NCBI RefSeq assembly: GCF_013127955.1 | Contig: NZ_CP053435.1 | Span: 5,146,001 to 5,210,000, forward strand | DNA: 64,000 nucleotides | Reading direction: 5' to 3' | DNA from: Spirosoma taeanense | GTDB taxonomy: Bacteria; Bacteroidota; Bacteroidia; Cytophagales; Spirosomataceae | Shown: positions 51,095 to 59,535 of the stretch, one piece after another | Layout of the letters: the number at the start of each line of letters is the position of its first letter | Position numbering within the stretch: the stretch's first letter is position 1 | Program-made: the position numbers and the translations under genes | Notes under the pieces: generated by a model | What the model saw: only the letters and a program-made list of their open reading frames with translations | Told to the model about the DNA's origin: nothing | Database searches by the model: none

Positions 51095-51124
51095 CAAAAG
51101 CCACCCAATGTTGAGTGGCTTTTG
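51095..51124 (-). terminator. Terminator after rpsG
   Basis: A 14-bp stem (51095-51108 with 51111-51124, one mismatch) between the rpsG stop and the epimerase start, T-rich on the minus strand. Confidence 0.7.
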
Positions 51125-51164
51125 CAAGTTTGCCGACCAACGGGAACGTGGCCGATAAGGTTGG

Positions 51165-51632
51165 TTAGAACCGGAAGTGCGAGAACGCCTTGTTGGCTTC
51201 GGCCATGCGGTGCGTATCGTCCTTCTTTTTCACAGCCGCGCCTTCCCCTTTCGAGGCTGCGACGATTTCGGCTGCGAGCCGGTCTACCATTGTTTTCTCA
51301 CCCCGCGAACGAGCGTACCGGATAAGCCATTTCATGCCTACCGCGACCTTCCGGTCAGCCCGTACTTCAGTTGGCACCTGGAAGGTAGCTCCACCGACGC
51401 GACGGCTTTTTACTTCAACCGACGGCATGACGTTGTTCAACGCCTTTTTCCACGTATCCAGACCGCTTTCGTTAGTGCGTTTTGCAACCACGTCGAGCGC
51501 GTCGTAGAAGATGGAGTACGCCAGGCTTTTCTTGCCTTCGTACATCAGGTTGTTTACAAATTTGGTTACGAGGACCTCCTTATATTTCGGGTCGGGCAAC
51601 ACGTAACGCTTGGGCGGTTTCGCCTTTCTCAT
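51165..51632 (-). CDS. rpsG: 30S ribosomal protein S7
   Basis: S7 nucleates the 30S head by binding the 3' domain of 16S rRNA. The 155 residues start [18 protein letters not shown] and contain [34 protein letters not shown] and [12 protein letters not shown] at the end, all typical. It follows rpsL by 60 bases on the same strand. In many bacteria fusA and tuf follow; here a terminator and a sugar epimerase follow instead. Confidence 0.98.
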   Translation of the reverse strand: MRKAKPPKRYVLPDPKYKEVLVTKFVNNLMYEGKKSLAYSIFYDALDVVAKRTNESGLDTWKKALNNVMPSVEVKSRRVGGATFQVPTEVRADRKVAVGMKWLIRYARSRGEKTMVDRLAAEIVAASKGEGAAVKKKDDTHRMAEANKAFSHFRF

Positions 51633-51692
51633 GATTGCTTCAGATTTTTGGTCTTACTCTGAGCGTAGTTTTTCAACGCCCAGTCTGATTAA

Positions 51693-52115
51693 TTACTTCT
51701 TTTTACCTTTTGCAGGTGCACCTTTGCCAGCCGGAGCCTGACCTGGTTTCGGACGTTTTGCACCGTATTTCGAACGGCTTTGCAGACGACCATTTACACC
51801 AGCGGTATCCAGCGCACCACGTACGATGTGGTAACGTACACCTGGCAGGTCTTTCACCCGGCCACCCCGAATCAGGACGATTGAGTGTTCCTGCAGGTTG
51901 TGACCTTCGCCTGGGATATAGGCGTTAACTTCCCGACCATTCGTCAGACGAACACGGGCAACTTTACGAAGAGCCGAGTTAGGCTTCTTCGGCGTCGTGG
52001 TGTACACCCGCGTGCACACGCCCCGACGTTGTGGGCAGGCGTCAAGAGCCGGCGATTTCGACTTGAATTCAAGCTTCTCGCGGCCTTTACGCACTAATTG
52101 TTGTATAGTAGGCAT
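51693..52115 (-). CDS. rpsL: 30S ribosomal protein S12
   Basis: S12 lies at the decoding centre and affects accuracy. The 140 residues include [40 protein letters not shown] with the Lys that changes in streptomycin resistance, [19 protein letters not shown] and [15 protein letters not shown]. The tail ([16 protein letters not shown]) is longer than in E. coli, as is common in Bacteroidota. The Lys in TPKKPNSA is wild type in position. Confidence 0.98.
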   Translation of the reverse strand: MPTIQQLVRKGREKLEFKSKSPALDACPQRRGVCTRVYTTTPKKPNSALRKVARVRLTNGREVNAYIPGEGHNLQEHSIVLIRGGRVKDLPGVRYHIVRGALDTAGVNGRLQSRSKYGAKRPKPGQAPAGKGAPAKGKKK

Positions 52116-52242
52116 TAATTAATGTGTTTACAGAAAACAGTCTTCCCGATTTTTGAGGTGCAAAGATAAGGAAAAGGGCTTGAATGCCAATCAATAAACC
52201 GAAAGTTTTTGCTTATATACACGCGTTCCCGGCTTGATCAGG

Positions 52243-52563
52243 TCAGGCCTGTCCTACCGGTCCGCCGAAGCCGCCGGCCGGAAAGCGAAACGAGTCATTC
52301 GGCTCATTAATACCCCCATGCGCTTCTTCAAACCGGCTGATGTTCTCACGTAAAGCTTCCAGCAGCCGTTTGGCATGTTCAGGAGTCAGAATGATGCGGG
52401 CTTTTACCTTGGCTTTTGGAACACCTGGCATTAGCCGGATGAAATCCAGGATAAATTCGCTGTTCGAATGGGCAATCATGGCTAAGTTTGCGTAGACGCC
52501 CTCCGCGATTTCTTCGCTCAGTTCGACGTCAATAGAGCCATCGGGGTTTTGTTGAGGATTCAT
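52243..52563 (-). CDS. DUF3467 domain protein
   Basis: A 106-residue cytoplasmic protein. It contains IDVELSEEIAEGVYANLAMI, HSNSEFILDFIRLMPGVPKA, and RIILTPEHAKRLLEALRENI, the conserved core of DUF3467. The tail is Gly/Pro rich. The family is common in Bacteroidota, function unknown. Confidence 0.9.
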   Translation of the reverse strand: MNPQQNPDGSIDVELSEEIAEGVYANLAMIAHSNSEFILDFIRLMPGVPKAKVKARIILTPEHAKRLLEALRENISRFEEAHGGINEPNDSFRFPAGGFGGPVGQA

Positions 52564-52631
52564 AGCAGGTCTATTTTTGCCAAAAATAAGGATAAAATAG
52601 CGGCCCGCCTGTTCGTTGTCTACGTAGGTTA

Positions 52632-53012
52632 CTATTCCAGGGGCTTAAACAGGAAGGTTTCAATCTTGCCCTGTTTGTCCTGACTGATATAAAAATCGAG
52701 CGGAGCCAGAGCAAACGTAGCTTTATAGCGTGCAATGCCATCTTTTACGCTCCTGGATTCCATCGAAACCCATTTGCCTAACTGCCCCGCAATCTGGCTC
52801 ATGACCTCCCTTAATTTCTCGGGCGAAATCTGTTGTTTAAAAGCTGGTCCCATCAGCGCATAGAGTGAATCGGGCTGGTTGTTGTTCAGAAACTGCTGCG
52901 ATAGTCTGGCCAGCGAGTCCAGTTTGGTTGCTTCGGGCGAAGCTGCAGGGGTCTGCGCCGAAACGGCAAACGACACAAGACCGAAGCAAATGAGGAAGGC
53001 AAGACGTTTCAT
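52632..53012 (-). CDS. Secreted DUF3887-like protein
   Basis: A 126-residue protein from ATG 53012, with a signal peptide (LAFLICFGLVSFAVSAQ); nine further codons upstream are open. The mature part resembles DUF3887: ARLSQQFLNNNQPDSLYALM, FKQQISPEKLREVMSQI and FYISQDKQGKIETFLFKP, a cystatin-like fold. The role is unknown. Confidence 0.8.
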   Translation of the reverse strand: MKRLAFLICFGLVSFAVSAQTPAASPEATKLDSLARLSQQFLNNNQPDSLYALMGPAFKQQISPEKLREVMSQIAGQLGKWVSMESRSVKDGIARYKATFALAPLDFYISQDKQGKIETFLFKPLE

Positions 53013-53256
53013 GGAAAGGGAAGTAGTTTTAGTCTGCACAAAGGTAGGCAGGACGTAGGTGTTTCTCGTTGAATTGGTAGGGGCTGACGCTGCTTACGTT
53101 CAGTGGCGGTAAGACCGGATGAACGGCAGAACTGAAAGTTCTGGGCATAAGGCTCTTTATCATCTATTCGTATCACAGTATCAAAATCATCTACTATTAT
53201 ATTTTGAAATTATGTATATTTACAGAAGATTATCTCAACTCCTACCGTGTTTTTGA

Positions 53257-54030
53257 ATGAATGTACAACCTGATCTGATTGCAGGTATTTACAATTACTG
53301 CGATACCTGGTGTGAACGCTGTTTATTTACTGCCCGTTGCCGTAGTTTCCAGATTCAATCGGAGACTGGCCTCGCCAAAACGATGGATGCGGGAGGAAAT
53401 CTGGTGCAACAACTGACCGATGCTCTGACCCTGACTAAGCAGTACATTGATAATCTGACCCGCGCCCAGGGTAACGATGTTCTGAATGCCCCTACCGAAG
53501 AGCAAACCCAGACGCTGGAGCAGAAAGCCGTTCAGCGTGAAGACACCGCAGCGCGGCCTATTCGGCAACACTCTGCCACTATGCTGGCCAATGACTACCT
53601 GCGGCAGACGGGTATCTGGATGAAGGAAGAAAAGGATTTTCTGGAACAGGCCGGTCAGCAGCAACTGCACGAAGTGGAACTGGGATTACGGACTCAGGAA
53701 GAAGCAATGCCGACGCTGCACGCACTGAAAGACGCCTGGGAGATGATCCGGTGGTATCGCACGCTGATTCCGGTCAAAACGCAATCGGCGCTCCGTGCTC
53801 TGGCCGAACCCACCGAAAATATGCGTCTGGTCAATTACCATCTTGGCAAAGCCAAATTGGTGCTGGTAAGCATTGATCGGTCGCTGTTAGCCTGGCAAAC
53901 GGTGATGCAGCACTATCCTGAAAAAACCGACGCCCTATTGGATCTACTATCTCTATTGAGCCGACTACGCCGGGAGTTGGAAACGGTGTTTCCCGATGCC
54001 CGTGCCTTCCAGCGACCGGGACTGGACTAA
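53257..54030 (+). CDS. Conserved hypothetical protein with an N-terminal Cys cluster
   Basis: A 257-residue soluble protein. Residues 13-27 (YNYCDTWCERCLFTARC) give C-x3-C-x2-C-x5-C, which could hold a metal or iron-sulfur site. The rest is helical (LTDALTLTKQYIDNL, ALKDAWEMIRWYRTLIPV, LLDLLSLLSRLRRELETVF) and contains no known domain. It is a single gene in front of a convergent PD40-OmpA gene. No function is assigned. Confidence 0.75.
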   Translation: MNVQPDLIAGIYNYCDTWCERCLFTARCRSFQIQSETGLAKTMDAGGNLVQQLTDALTLTKQYIDNLTRAQGNDVLNAPTEEQTQTLEQKAVQREDTAARPIRQHSATMLANDYLRQTGIWMKEEKDFLEQAGQQQLHEVELGLRTQEEAMPTLHALKDAWEMIRWYRTLIPVKTQSALRALAEPTENMRLVNYHLGKAKLVLVSIDRSLLAWQTVMQHYPEKTDALLDLLSLLSRLRRELETVFPDARAFQRPGLD

Positions 54031-54081
54031 GCAAACGTAATCGGGGCAATTCACTAATCGCGGTGAATTTCCCCGATTACA

Positions 54082-55704
54082 TTATTTTTTAACGATCACA
54101 AACTCTACCCGCCGGTTTTGCTGACGGCCTTCATCCGTGTCGTTAGTAGAGACCGGCTTGGTCTCGCCAAAGCCTTTGCTGGCAATACGGTCGGGCTCAA
54201 TTCCTTTACTGATAAAGTATTCACGAACGGCATCGGCACGGTCCTGCGAGAGCTTGGCATTGATTTCGTTGGAACCCGTGTTGTCTGTGTGGCCGCGCAC
54301 TTCAATTACCATCTTAGGCGCTTCGTTCAGCGTCGTTACCAGACGGTCGAGTTCAGGGCCGGACTCCGGACGAAGTTCTGATTTACCCGTATCGAAGAAG
54401 ATATTGTTCAACCGGATTGACCGCCCAACTTCAATCGGCACCAGCTTCAACTCCTTGCCTTTAATTTCCTGATACCCTTTGGTCTGAGTTAAATCTACAT
54501 TATCACCTTCCGCAATGAAGTCTTTCGCGATAGCGCGCATGGAATACTTCTGACCGTAGGGCAACACAATCTTATACTCACCCGTAATAGGGTCGGACGT
54601 GGCCTCACCCGCTTCAGTGCCGTCGGGCAGGGTCTGGTAAATAATGCGGGCTTCGACCGGCTTGCCCGTCGTCTGGTCAATGACCTTTCCGCTGATGAGC
54701 GCTACCGGGTCGGGCCGAAGGCTGGGCGTGCTGGCTACGTCCTCGCTCCCACCCACTTTGCCCGGCTGGTCGGCTGGCCGATCATCAGTGAGTTTAACCC
54801 GGACAATGTCGCCCTTGCCAAGCGTATTCTTGAACGTAGTCAGGTAAGCATACTCGCCCGAAGCCGAGAGCGAGTAGTAAGCGTCATAGCCATCGGTGTT
54901 TACGTTCGGGCCAAGGTTGACGGGCTTCGACCAGTGCTTCCAGGTTTTATCAACGCGCTTGCAGACATAAATATCGTTGCTGCCCAGGCCGCCCTCGCGA
55001 TTGCTCGAAAAGTAAAGCGTTGCCCCATCGGGTGCCAGAAACGGCGTTGTTTCGGTGAACTTGGTATTTACCTCCGGGCCCAAGTCCATGGGCTTTGACC
55101 AGGAACCGTCTTTCTGCCGAAAACTAACGTAAATGTCGTCTTCCTTGCTGTTTTTCTTCTCGCTGAACGCCATCAGCAGCACCTTTCCATCGGCCGATAG
55201 AAACCCACAGTCAAACTGGCCTTTGCTCATGTTGACGTAGCCCGGAATGTTCAGTTTCTGCGGGGGCGACCATCCACTGGCCGTCCGCTTGCTGAGCGAA
55301 AACCCCCGGGTTTCATAATTACCGTTGGTGTAAGCGCCTTTTATAAGCATCGTTTGCCCATCCGGCGTAATGCTATAAGCGCAGTTATACTCATCCTTGT
55401 TCAACGGGAAGCCCATCCGGCGGGCTGGCCCCCACTGTTTGTTGCTCTCATCAAACTCAGAGTACCAGATATCCTGACTGCCTTTGGTGCCGTGGGTATT
55501 ATTCGGGTGACTGATCCGGGCAAAATAAAGCGTCCGGCCATCAGGCGCAATCATCGGATTAATCTCATTATACTCCGAGTTGACCTGATTGCCGAGATTT
55601 TCGACACGGCTTGAATCACGGGAAGACTGGGCGTTCGTAGCCAGCGTAACAAACAGCATCAGGCTGGCAGCAACGACACCGGGGGCGTTCATGGGGTTGT
55701 GCAA
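54082..55704 (-). CDS. OmpA-family protein with PD40 (WD40-like) repeats
   Basis: A 540-residue protein with signal peptide (VVAASLMLFVTLATNAQS). PD40 repeats fill about residues 40-310 (NPMIAPDGRTLYFAR, NCAYSITPDGQTMLI, TPFLAPDGATLYFSSNREGG), then a carboxypeptidase-regulatory-like segment (ISGKVIDQTTGKPVEARI) and an OmpA domain with FFDTGKSELRPESGPEL, VEVRGHTD-type EVRGHTDNTGS and GRQQNRRVEFVIVKK. The layout is like PorE-related proteins of gliding and type IX secretion, but no other such genes are near, so only the domain call is firm. Confidence 0.92.
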   Translation of the reverse strand: MHNPMNAPGVVAASLMLFVTLATNAQSSRDSSRVENLGNQVNSEYNEINPMIAPDGRTLYFARISHPNNTHGTKGSQDIWYSEFDESNKQWGPARRMGFPLNKDEYNCAYSITPDGQTMLIKGAYTNGNYETRGFSLSKRTASGWSPPQKLNIPGYVNMSKGQFDCGFLSADGKVLLMAFSEKKNSKEDDIYVSFRQKDGSWSKPMDLGPEVNTKFTETTPFLAPDGATLYFSSNREGGLGSNDIYVCKRVDKTWKHWSKPVNLGPNVNTDGYDAYYSLSASGEYAYLTTFKNTLGKGDIVRVKLTDDRPADQPGKVGGSEDVASTPSLRPDPVALISGKVIDQTTGKPVEARIIYQTLPDGTEAGEATSDPITGEYKIVLPYGQKYSMRAIAKDFIAEGDNVDLTQTKGYQEIKGKELKLVPIEVGRSIRLNNIFFDTGKSELRPESGPELDRLVTTLNEAPKMVIEVRGHTDNTGSNEINAKLSQDRADAVREYFISKGIEPDRIASKGFGETKPVSTNDTDEGRQQNRRVEFVIVKK

Positions 55705-55775
55705 AAGAAAAGTGGGAGACTTTTAGAAAAGAACGACAGCGAGTAGAGGTTTTGTATGCCAGGCAGACAGGCCCG

Positions 55776-55820
55776 AATAGCCAACAAGGACATGAGCTGC
55801 TCATGTCCTTGTTGGCTATT
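55776..55820 (-). terminator. Perfect 21-bp hairpin after the PcrA/UvrD gene
   Basis: 55776-55796 pairs with 55800-55820 around three bases, five bases past the helicase stop. It has no long T run, so it may also act as an RNA stability element. Confidence 0.75.
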
Positions 55821-55824
55821 TAAC

Positions 55825-58119
55825 TCAGGCAACCACTCGCAGTTTGGCAAAGCTCAGCAGCAACACTTTCTCACCGGCTTTCTCAAACTGAATAGTGGCT
55901 TTACGCTCTGTACCGTTTACGTCCACGCTCTTGACCGTTCCAAAGCCAAACTTGGCATGCTCAACGCGCTGTCCAGCCGCCAGTTCAGCCGTGCTGGTGG
56001 GCGTAAAATCGGCGGAAGGCGTGTGCGTAACTGTTGGCTGAGGGGCCTGGCGCTGGGCCGTTTTCTGCGCCAGCGACCGCACGAACGACATGGATCCGGC
56101 TGATGTGGTTTCGCTGCGATCGCGCTCGGGCCGGTCAAAGTCCAGCCGGCTGGGTACCGAACGCAGCTTCGACATTTTCAGGTATTTCTGGTCGATTTCC
56201 ATCAGAAACCGGCTTGGCTCGCACATCTTCAACCGACCGTAATGATAACGCGTTTCGGCGTAGGACATGCTCAGGCGTTTCTCGGCACGAGTAATTGCTA
56301 CGTAAAACAAACGCCGTTCCTCTTCCAGATCGCTGCGGCTTTCGAGCATCATTTGGCTGGGGAACAGGTCTTCTTCCAGCCCAACGATATGAACGTTCTT
56401 AAACTCCAGACCCTTGGCCGCGTGAATAGTCATCAGCGTGACTTTATCATTGTCACCGTCATCTTCTTTCTCGTCGGCGGTGGTCAGCAGCGAGACGGAT
56501 TGCAGAAACGCGCCGAGACTCTTGTCGTCGTTATCGGGATTATCGACAAACTCTTTGATGGCGTTCAGCAATTCCTGTACGTTCTCGTAGCGGGCCAGCC
56601 CTTCGACGGTTTTATCGTCGTACAATTCTTTGAGCAGACCCGACGCTTTGGCAATGTGTGAGGCTACTTCAAAGGCATCTTTCTGATCGAGCAAGAGTTT
56701 GAAACTCTTGATCAGATCGGCGAAACCCTCAATGGCAATCGCCGACCGGCCCGTAACGTGCTTGTTAATATCGGCAACAATTTCCCAGACCGAATCTTCT
56801 TTCTCGGCCGCAATGACGCTGATTTTAGCAACGGTCGTGTCGCCGATACCACGTTTGGGCAGGTTAATGATCCGCTTGAACGCTTCTTCGTCCTGCTGGT
56901 TCACCGTGAAGCGCAGGTAAGCAATCAGGTCCTTAATTTCTTTACGCTGATAGAACGACAAACCCCCGATGATGCGGTACTTGATGCTCATCTTGCGCAG
57001 GGCTTCTTCAAACGCCCGCGACTGCGCGTTGGTGCGGTAGAGAATGGCGAAGTCGTTATTAGTCAGCCCTTCGTTCATCTTCGTTTCAAAGATTGCCGAG
57101 GCAACCAGCCGCCCTTCTTCGTTATCCGACGACGCTTTGATTACGTCGATCAACGGACCGGCTTCGTTGTCGGTGAAGACGTGCTTTTCGAGCTGGTTTT
57201 TGTTACGGGCAATAATCGAGTTAGCCGCCTGTACGATGGTGTTGGTGGAACGGTAATTCTGCTCCAGCTTTACAATCTTGACGGCGTCCTTGCCGTAGTC
57301 GCGCTGAAAATTGAGGATGTTCTCAATGTTTGCGCCCCGGAACGCATAGATACTCTGCGCATCGTCGCCCACAACGCAGATATTCTGGTGCACGGCCGCC
57401 AGTTTGCGCGTAATAAGGTACTGCGACACGTTGGTATCCTGAAACTCATCGACCATCACGTGCTGAAACTTGTGCTGGTACTTGTGCAGAATGTCCAGGT
57501 GGTCGCGGAACAGTACGTTCGTGTTAAACAGCAGGTCGTCGAAGTCCATCGCGTTGGCCGCAAAGCAGCGCATAGCATACTGCTTATAAATGCGCCCGAT
57601 ATGAGGCATGCGGGCCGATTCGTCATCCGCCTGGATCACTGAGTTGTTCAGGTAATCGTCCGGTCCGATGAGCCGGTTCTTGGCCCCTGAAATCCGCCCG
57701 AAAACGTTGTTGACCCGATACACTTTATCGTCCAGCCCCATCTCCTTAACGATGCTCCGCAGCAACGACTTCGAATCGTCGGTATCGTAGATCGAGAAGT
57801 TGGAGGTGTAGCCGATGGCCTTCGCTTCAATGCGCAGAATCTTGGCAAACACCGAGTGGAACGTACCCATCCAGATATTCCGGGCCTCGGAACCGACCAC
57901 CTTTTCAATCCGGTGGCGCATTTCGCCGGCGGCTTTATTGGTAAATGTCAGGGCCAGAATCCGGAACGGATCAACACCGTTTTCAATCAGGTGCGCAATG
58001 CGGTAAGTCAGCACGCGCGTCTTGCCCGAACCGGCACCCGCTATAATCATCAGCGGGCCGTCGCCGTGCATAACGGCTTCCCGCTGGGGGTCATTCAATC
58101 CAGAAATATAATCAACCAT
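55825..58119 (-). CDS. pcrA: ATP-dependent 3'-5' DNA helicase (PcrA/UvrD)
   Basis: A 764-residue superfamily 1 helicase from ATG 58119; 28 open codons upstream do not resemble the family. Landmarks are LNDPQREAVMHGDGPLMI (Q motif), AGAGSGKTRVLTYRI (Walker A), LTFTNKAAGEMRHRI, VDEFQDTN (Walker B), VVGDDAQSIYAFRGA, QNYRSTNTIV, TIHAAKGLEFKNV and YVAITRAEKRLSMSYA. The C-terminal beta domain (RVEHAKFGFGTVKSVD) matches PcrA/UvrD. It unwinds DNA in repair and removes recombinase filaments. Confidence 0.95.
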   Translation of the reverse strand: MVDYISGLNDPQREAVMHGDGPLMIIAGAGSGKTRVLTYRIAHLIENGVDPFRILALTFTNKAAGEMRHRIEKVVGSEARNIWMGTFHSVFAKILRIEAKAIGYTSNFSIYDTDDSKSLLRSIVKEMGLDDKVYRVNNVFGRISGAKNRLIGPDDYLNNSVIQADDESARMPHIGRIYKQYAMRCFAANAMDFDDLLFNTNVLFRDHLDILHKYQHKFQHVMVDEFQDTNVSQYLITRKLAAVHQNICVVGDDAQSIYAFRGANIENILNFQRDYGKDAVKIVKLEQNYRSTNTIVQAANSIIARNKNQLEKHVFTDNEAGPLIDVIKASSDNEEGRLVASAIFETKMNEGLTNNDFAILYRTNAQSRAFEEALRKMSIKYRIIGGLSFYQRKEIKDLIAYLRFTVNQQDEEAFKRIINLPKRGIGDTTVAKISVIAAEKEDSVWEIVADINKHVTGRSAIAIEGFADLIKSFKLLLDQKDAFEVASHIAKASGLLKELYDDKTVEGLARYENVQELLNAIKEFVDNPDNDDKSLGAFLQSVSLLTTADEKEDDGDNDKVTLMTIHAAKGLEFKNVHIVGLEEDLFPSQMMLESRSDLEEERRLFYVAITRAEKRLSMSYAETRYHYGRLKMCEPSRFLMEIDQKYLKMSKLRSVPSRLDFDRPERDRSETTSAGSMSFVRSLAQKTAQRQAPQPTVTHTPSADFTPTSTAELAAGQRVEHAKFGFGTVKSVDVNGTERKATIQFEKAGEKVLLLSFAKLRVVA

Positions 58120-58347
58120 TAGGCTCGCTTCTATCCCTTTATAACAAGTAAAAGTACGAAAAAATTTGGTTGGGATAGGGCAGATTACCCCTAACCCCGG
58201 CAAGAGGCCCGCTAACGATTAACCAGAAATTTTTAGTGTAATTGTGGGGGATATATTTATTGATTTGCCCAATTTTTAAAACTGCGTGCAACATCCCTTA
58301 TTTTTCTGCGTCTTTCTTTCGACTAACACCTAAACCATCCCGATAAG

Positions 58348-58917
58348 CTGAACCTGTTAGATTCCAAACCGTACCCGGACCGCCATGCTGATCTGGTCAA
58401 ACGCTGCCAACAGGGCGAGCGACGGGCGCAGTATGAGCTGTATCAGCAGTACGTTAAAGCGATGTATAACGTCTGCCTGCGGATTGTCAACCACGAGGCC
58501 GAAGCGGAAGACGTATTGCAGGAAGCCTTTATTGACGCCTTTAACCACATCGGTACGTTTCGGGGCCAGAGTACGTTTGGAGCCTGGCTCAAGCAGATCG
58601 TGGTGAACCGGGCCATCAATCACCTGCGCAGCCGACGGCTCGAACTGGTGAACATCGAAGCGCACCATTTTGGTGAAGACGATGGCCCCGATTTCGCCGA
58701 TTCCGAGCCTTACGACGAAGACGGGGTTCAGTTGGAGGTGGAACGGGTTCGGCGGGCTATGCAGCAACTGCCCGAAGGCTACCGCGTTGTGTTGTCGTTG
58801 TATCTGTTTGAGGGCTACGATCACGAAGAAATCGGCAACGTGCTCAACATCAGCGAAACAACCTCACGAACGCAGTATTTACGAGGAAAAAAACGGTTGC
58901 TGGAGTTATTAACATAA
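58348..58917 (+). CDS. ECF-type RNA polymerase sigma factor (start codon unusual)
   Basis: About 189 residues. Region 2 begins DLVKRCQQGERRAQYELYQQ and continues MYNVCLRIVNHEAEAEDVLQ, DAFNHIGTFRGQSTFGAWL; region 4 has LPEGYRVVLSLYLFEGYDHE and a helix-turn-helix IGNVLNISETTSRTQYLRG. The first ATG is at 58462, inside region 2, yet the conserved residues extend upstream to about 58360 and the frame is closed by TAA at 58324. Only CTG codons (58348, 58354) could start this stretch. I use 58348 as the likely start. It leads an operon with an anti-sigma-like gene and an adhesin-like gene. Confidence 0.85.
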   Translation: MNLLDSKPYPDRHADLVKRCQQGERRAQYELYQQYVKAMYNVCLRIVNHEAEAEDVLQEAFIDAFNHIGTFRGQSTFGAWLKQIVVNRAINHLRSRRLELVNIEAHHFGEDDGPDFADSEPYDEDGVQLEVERVRRAMQQLPEGYRVVLSLYLFEGYDHEEIGNVLNISETTSRTQYLRGKKRLLELLT

Positions 58918-58929
58918 ACAACAAAACCA

Positions 58930-59535
58930 ATGAAAAAAGATAATCTGGAACGCTTCATCCGCGACAACCGCGAAGCCTTCGACGACCGGGAGCCACCCGG
59001 AAGCCTATGGCAGAAAATAGAAGCTGGCCTGGAGCAGCAAAAACCAGCCGACCAGCGAACGAATACGTCGCCGTTCAGGCAGATTCATAAAACCAACTCC
59101 CGCCTGGGTGGCCTGCAGATTGGCTGGCCAAGCCTGGACTGGCGCGTTGCGGCTTCCGTTGCGGTTCTGCTGCTGGCGGGTAGTTTCCTGTACATGAATT
59201 ATCAGTATGGCGTAACGCGCCAGCCGGAGGTTCTGGCGGCCAGCCCGGCCTATGCAAAGGAGGTTGTGCAATATACCCGACTAATTGATGACAAACGCGC
59301 CGAATTGAAACAGATGACGGAAGATAATCCGGCTCTGTATCAGCAGTTCGCGACGGATTTAGACCGGCTCGAACGCTCCTATCAATCCCTGAAAGCCGAT
59401 CTGCCAAAGAATCCGAATCAGGAAGTGCTGATTCAGGCCATGATTCAGAACCTGCAGATTCAGATAAACCTGCTTAACGAACAGTTACGCGTCATTCAGC
59501 GCATTAAACAACAAACCAATGAAATTCCTGTGTAG
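58930..59535 (+). CDS. Anti-sigma-factor-like single-pass membrane protein
   Basis: A 201-residue protein. The N-terminal part (LERFIRDNREAFDDREPPGSLW) looks like a short cytoplasmic anti-sigma region, one membrane helix follows near residue 80-97 (VAASVAVLLLAGSFLYM), and the periplasmic part is a helical coil (RLIDDKRAELKQMTEDN, MIQNLQIQINLLNEQLRVI). No zinc anti-sigma motif is seen. Position directly after an ECF sigma gene (12 bases) supports the call. Its last codons overlap the next gene by 17 bases. Confidence 0.78.
   Translation: MKKDNLERFIRDNREAFDDREPPGSLWQKIEAGLEQQKPADQRTNTSPFRQIHKTNSRLGGLQIGWPSLDWRVAASVAVLLLAGSFLYMNYQYGVTRQPEVLAASPAYAKEVVQYTRLIDDKRAELKQMTEDNPALYQQFATDLDRLERSYQSLKADLPKNPNQEVLIQAMIQNLQIQINLLNEQLRVIQRIKQQTNEIPV

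Noticed and set aside
56758..57642. Plus-strand frame of 294 codons opposite pcrA
   Set aside because: It is the complement of a conserved helicase and contains no known motif.
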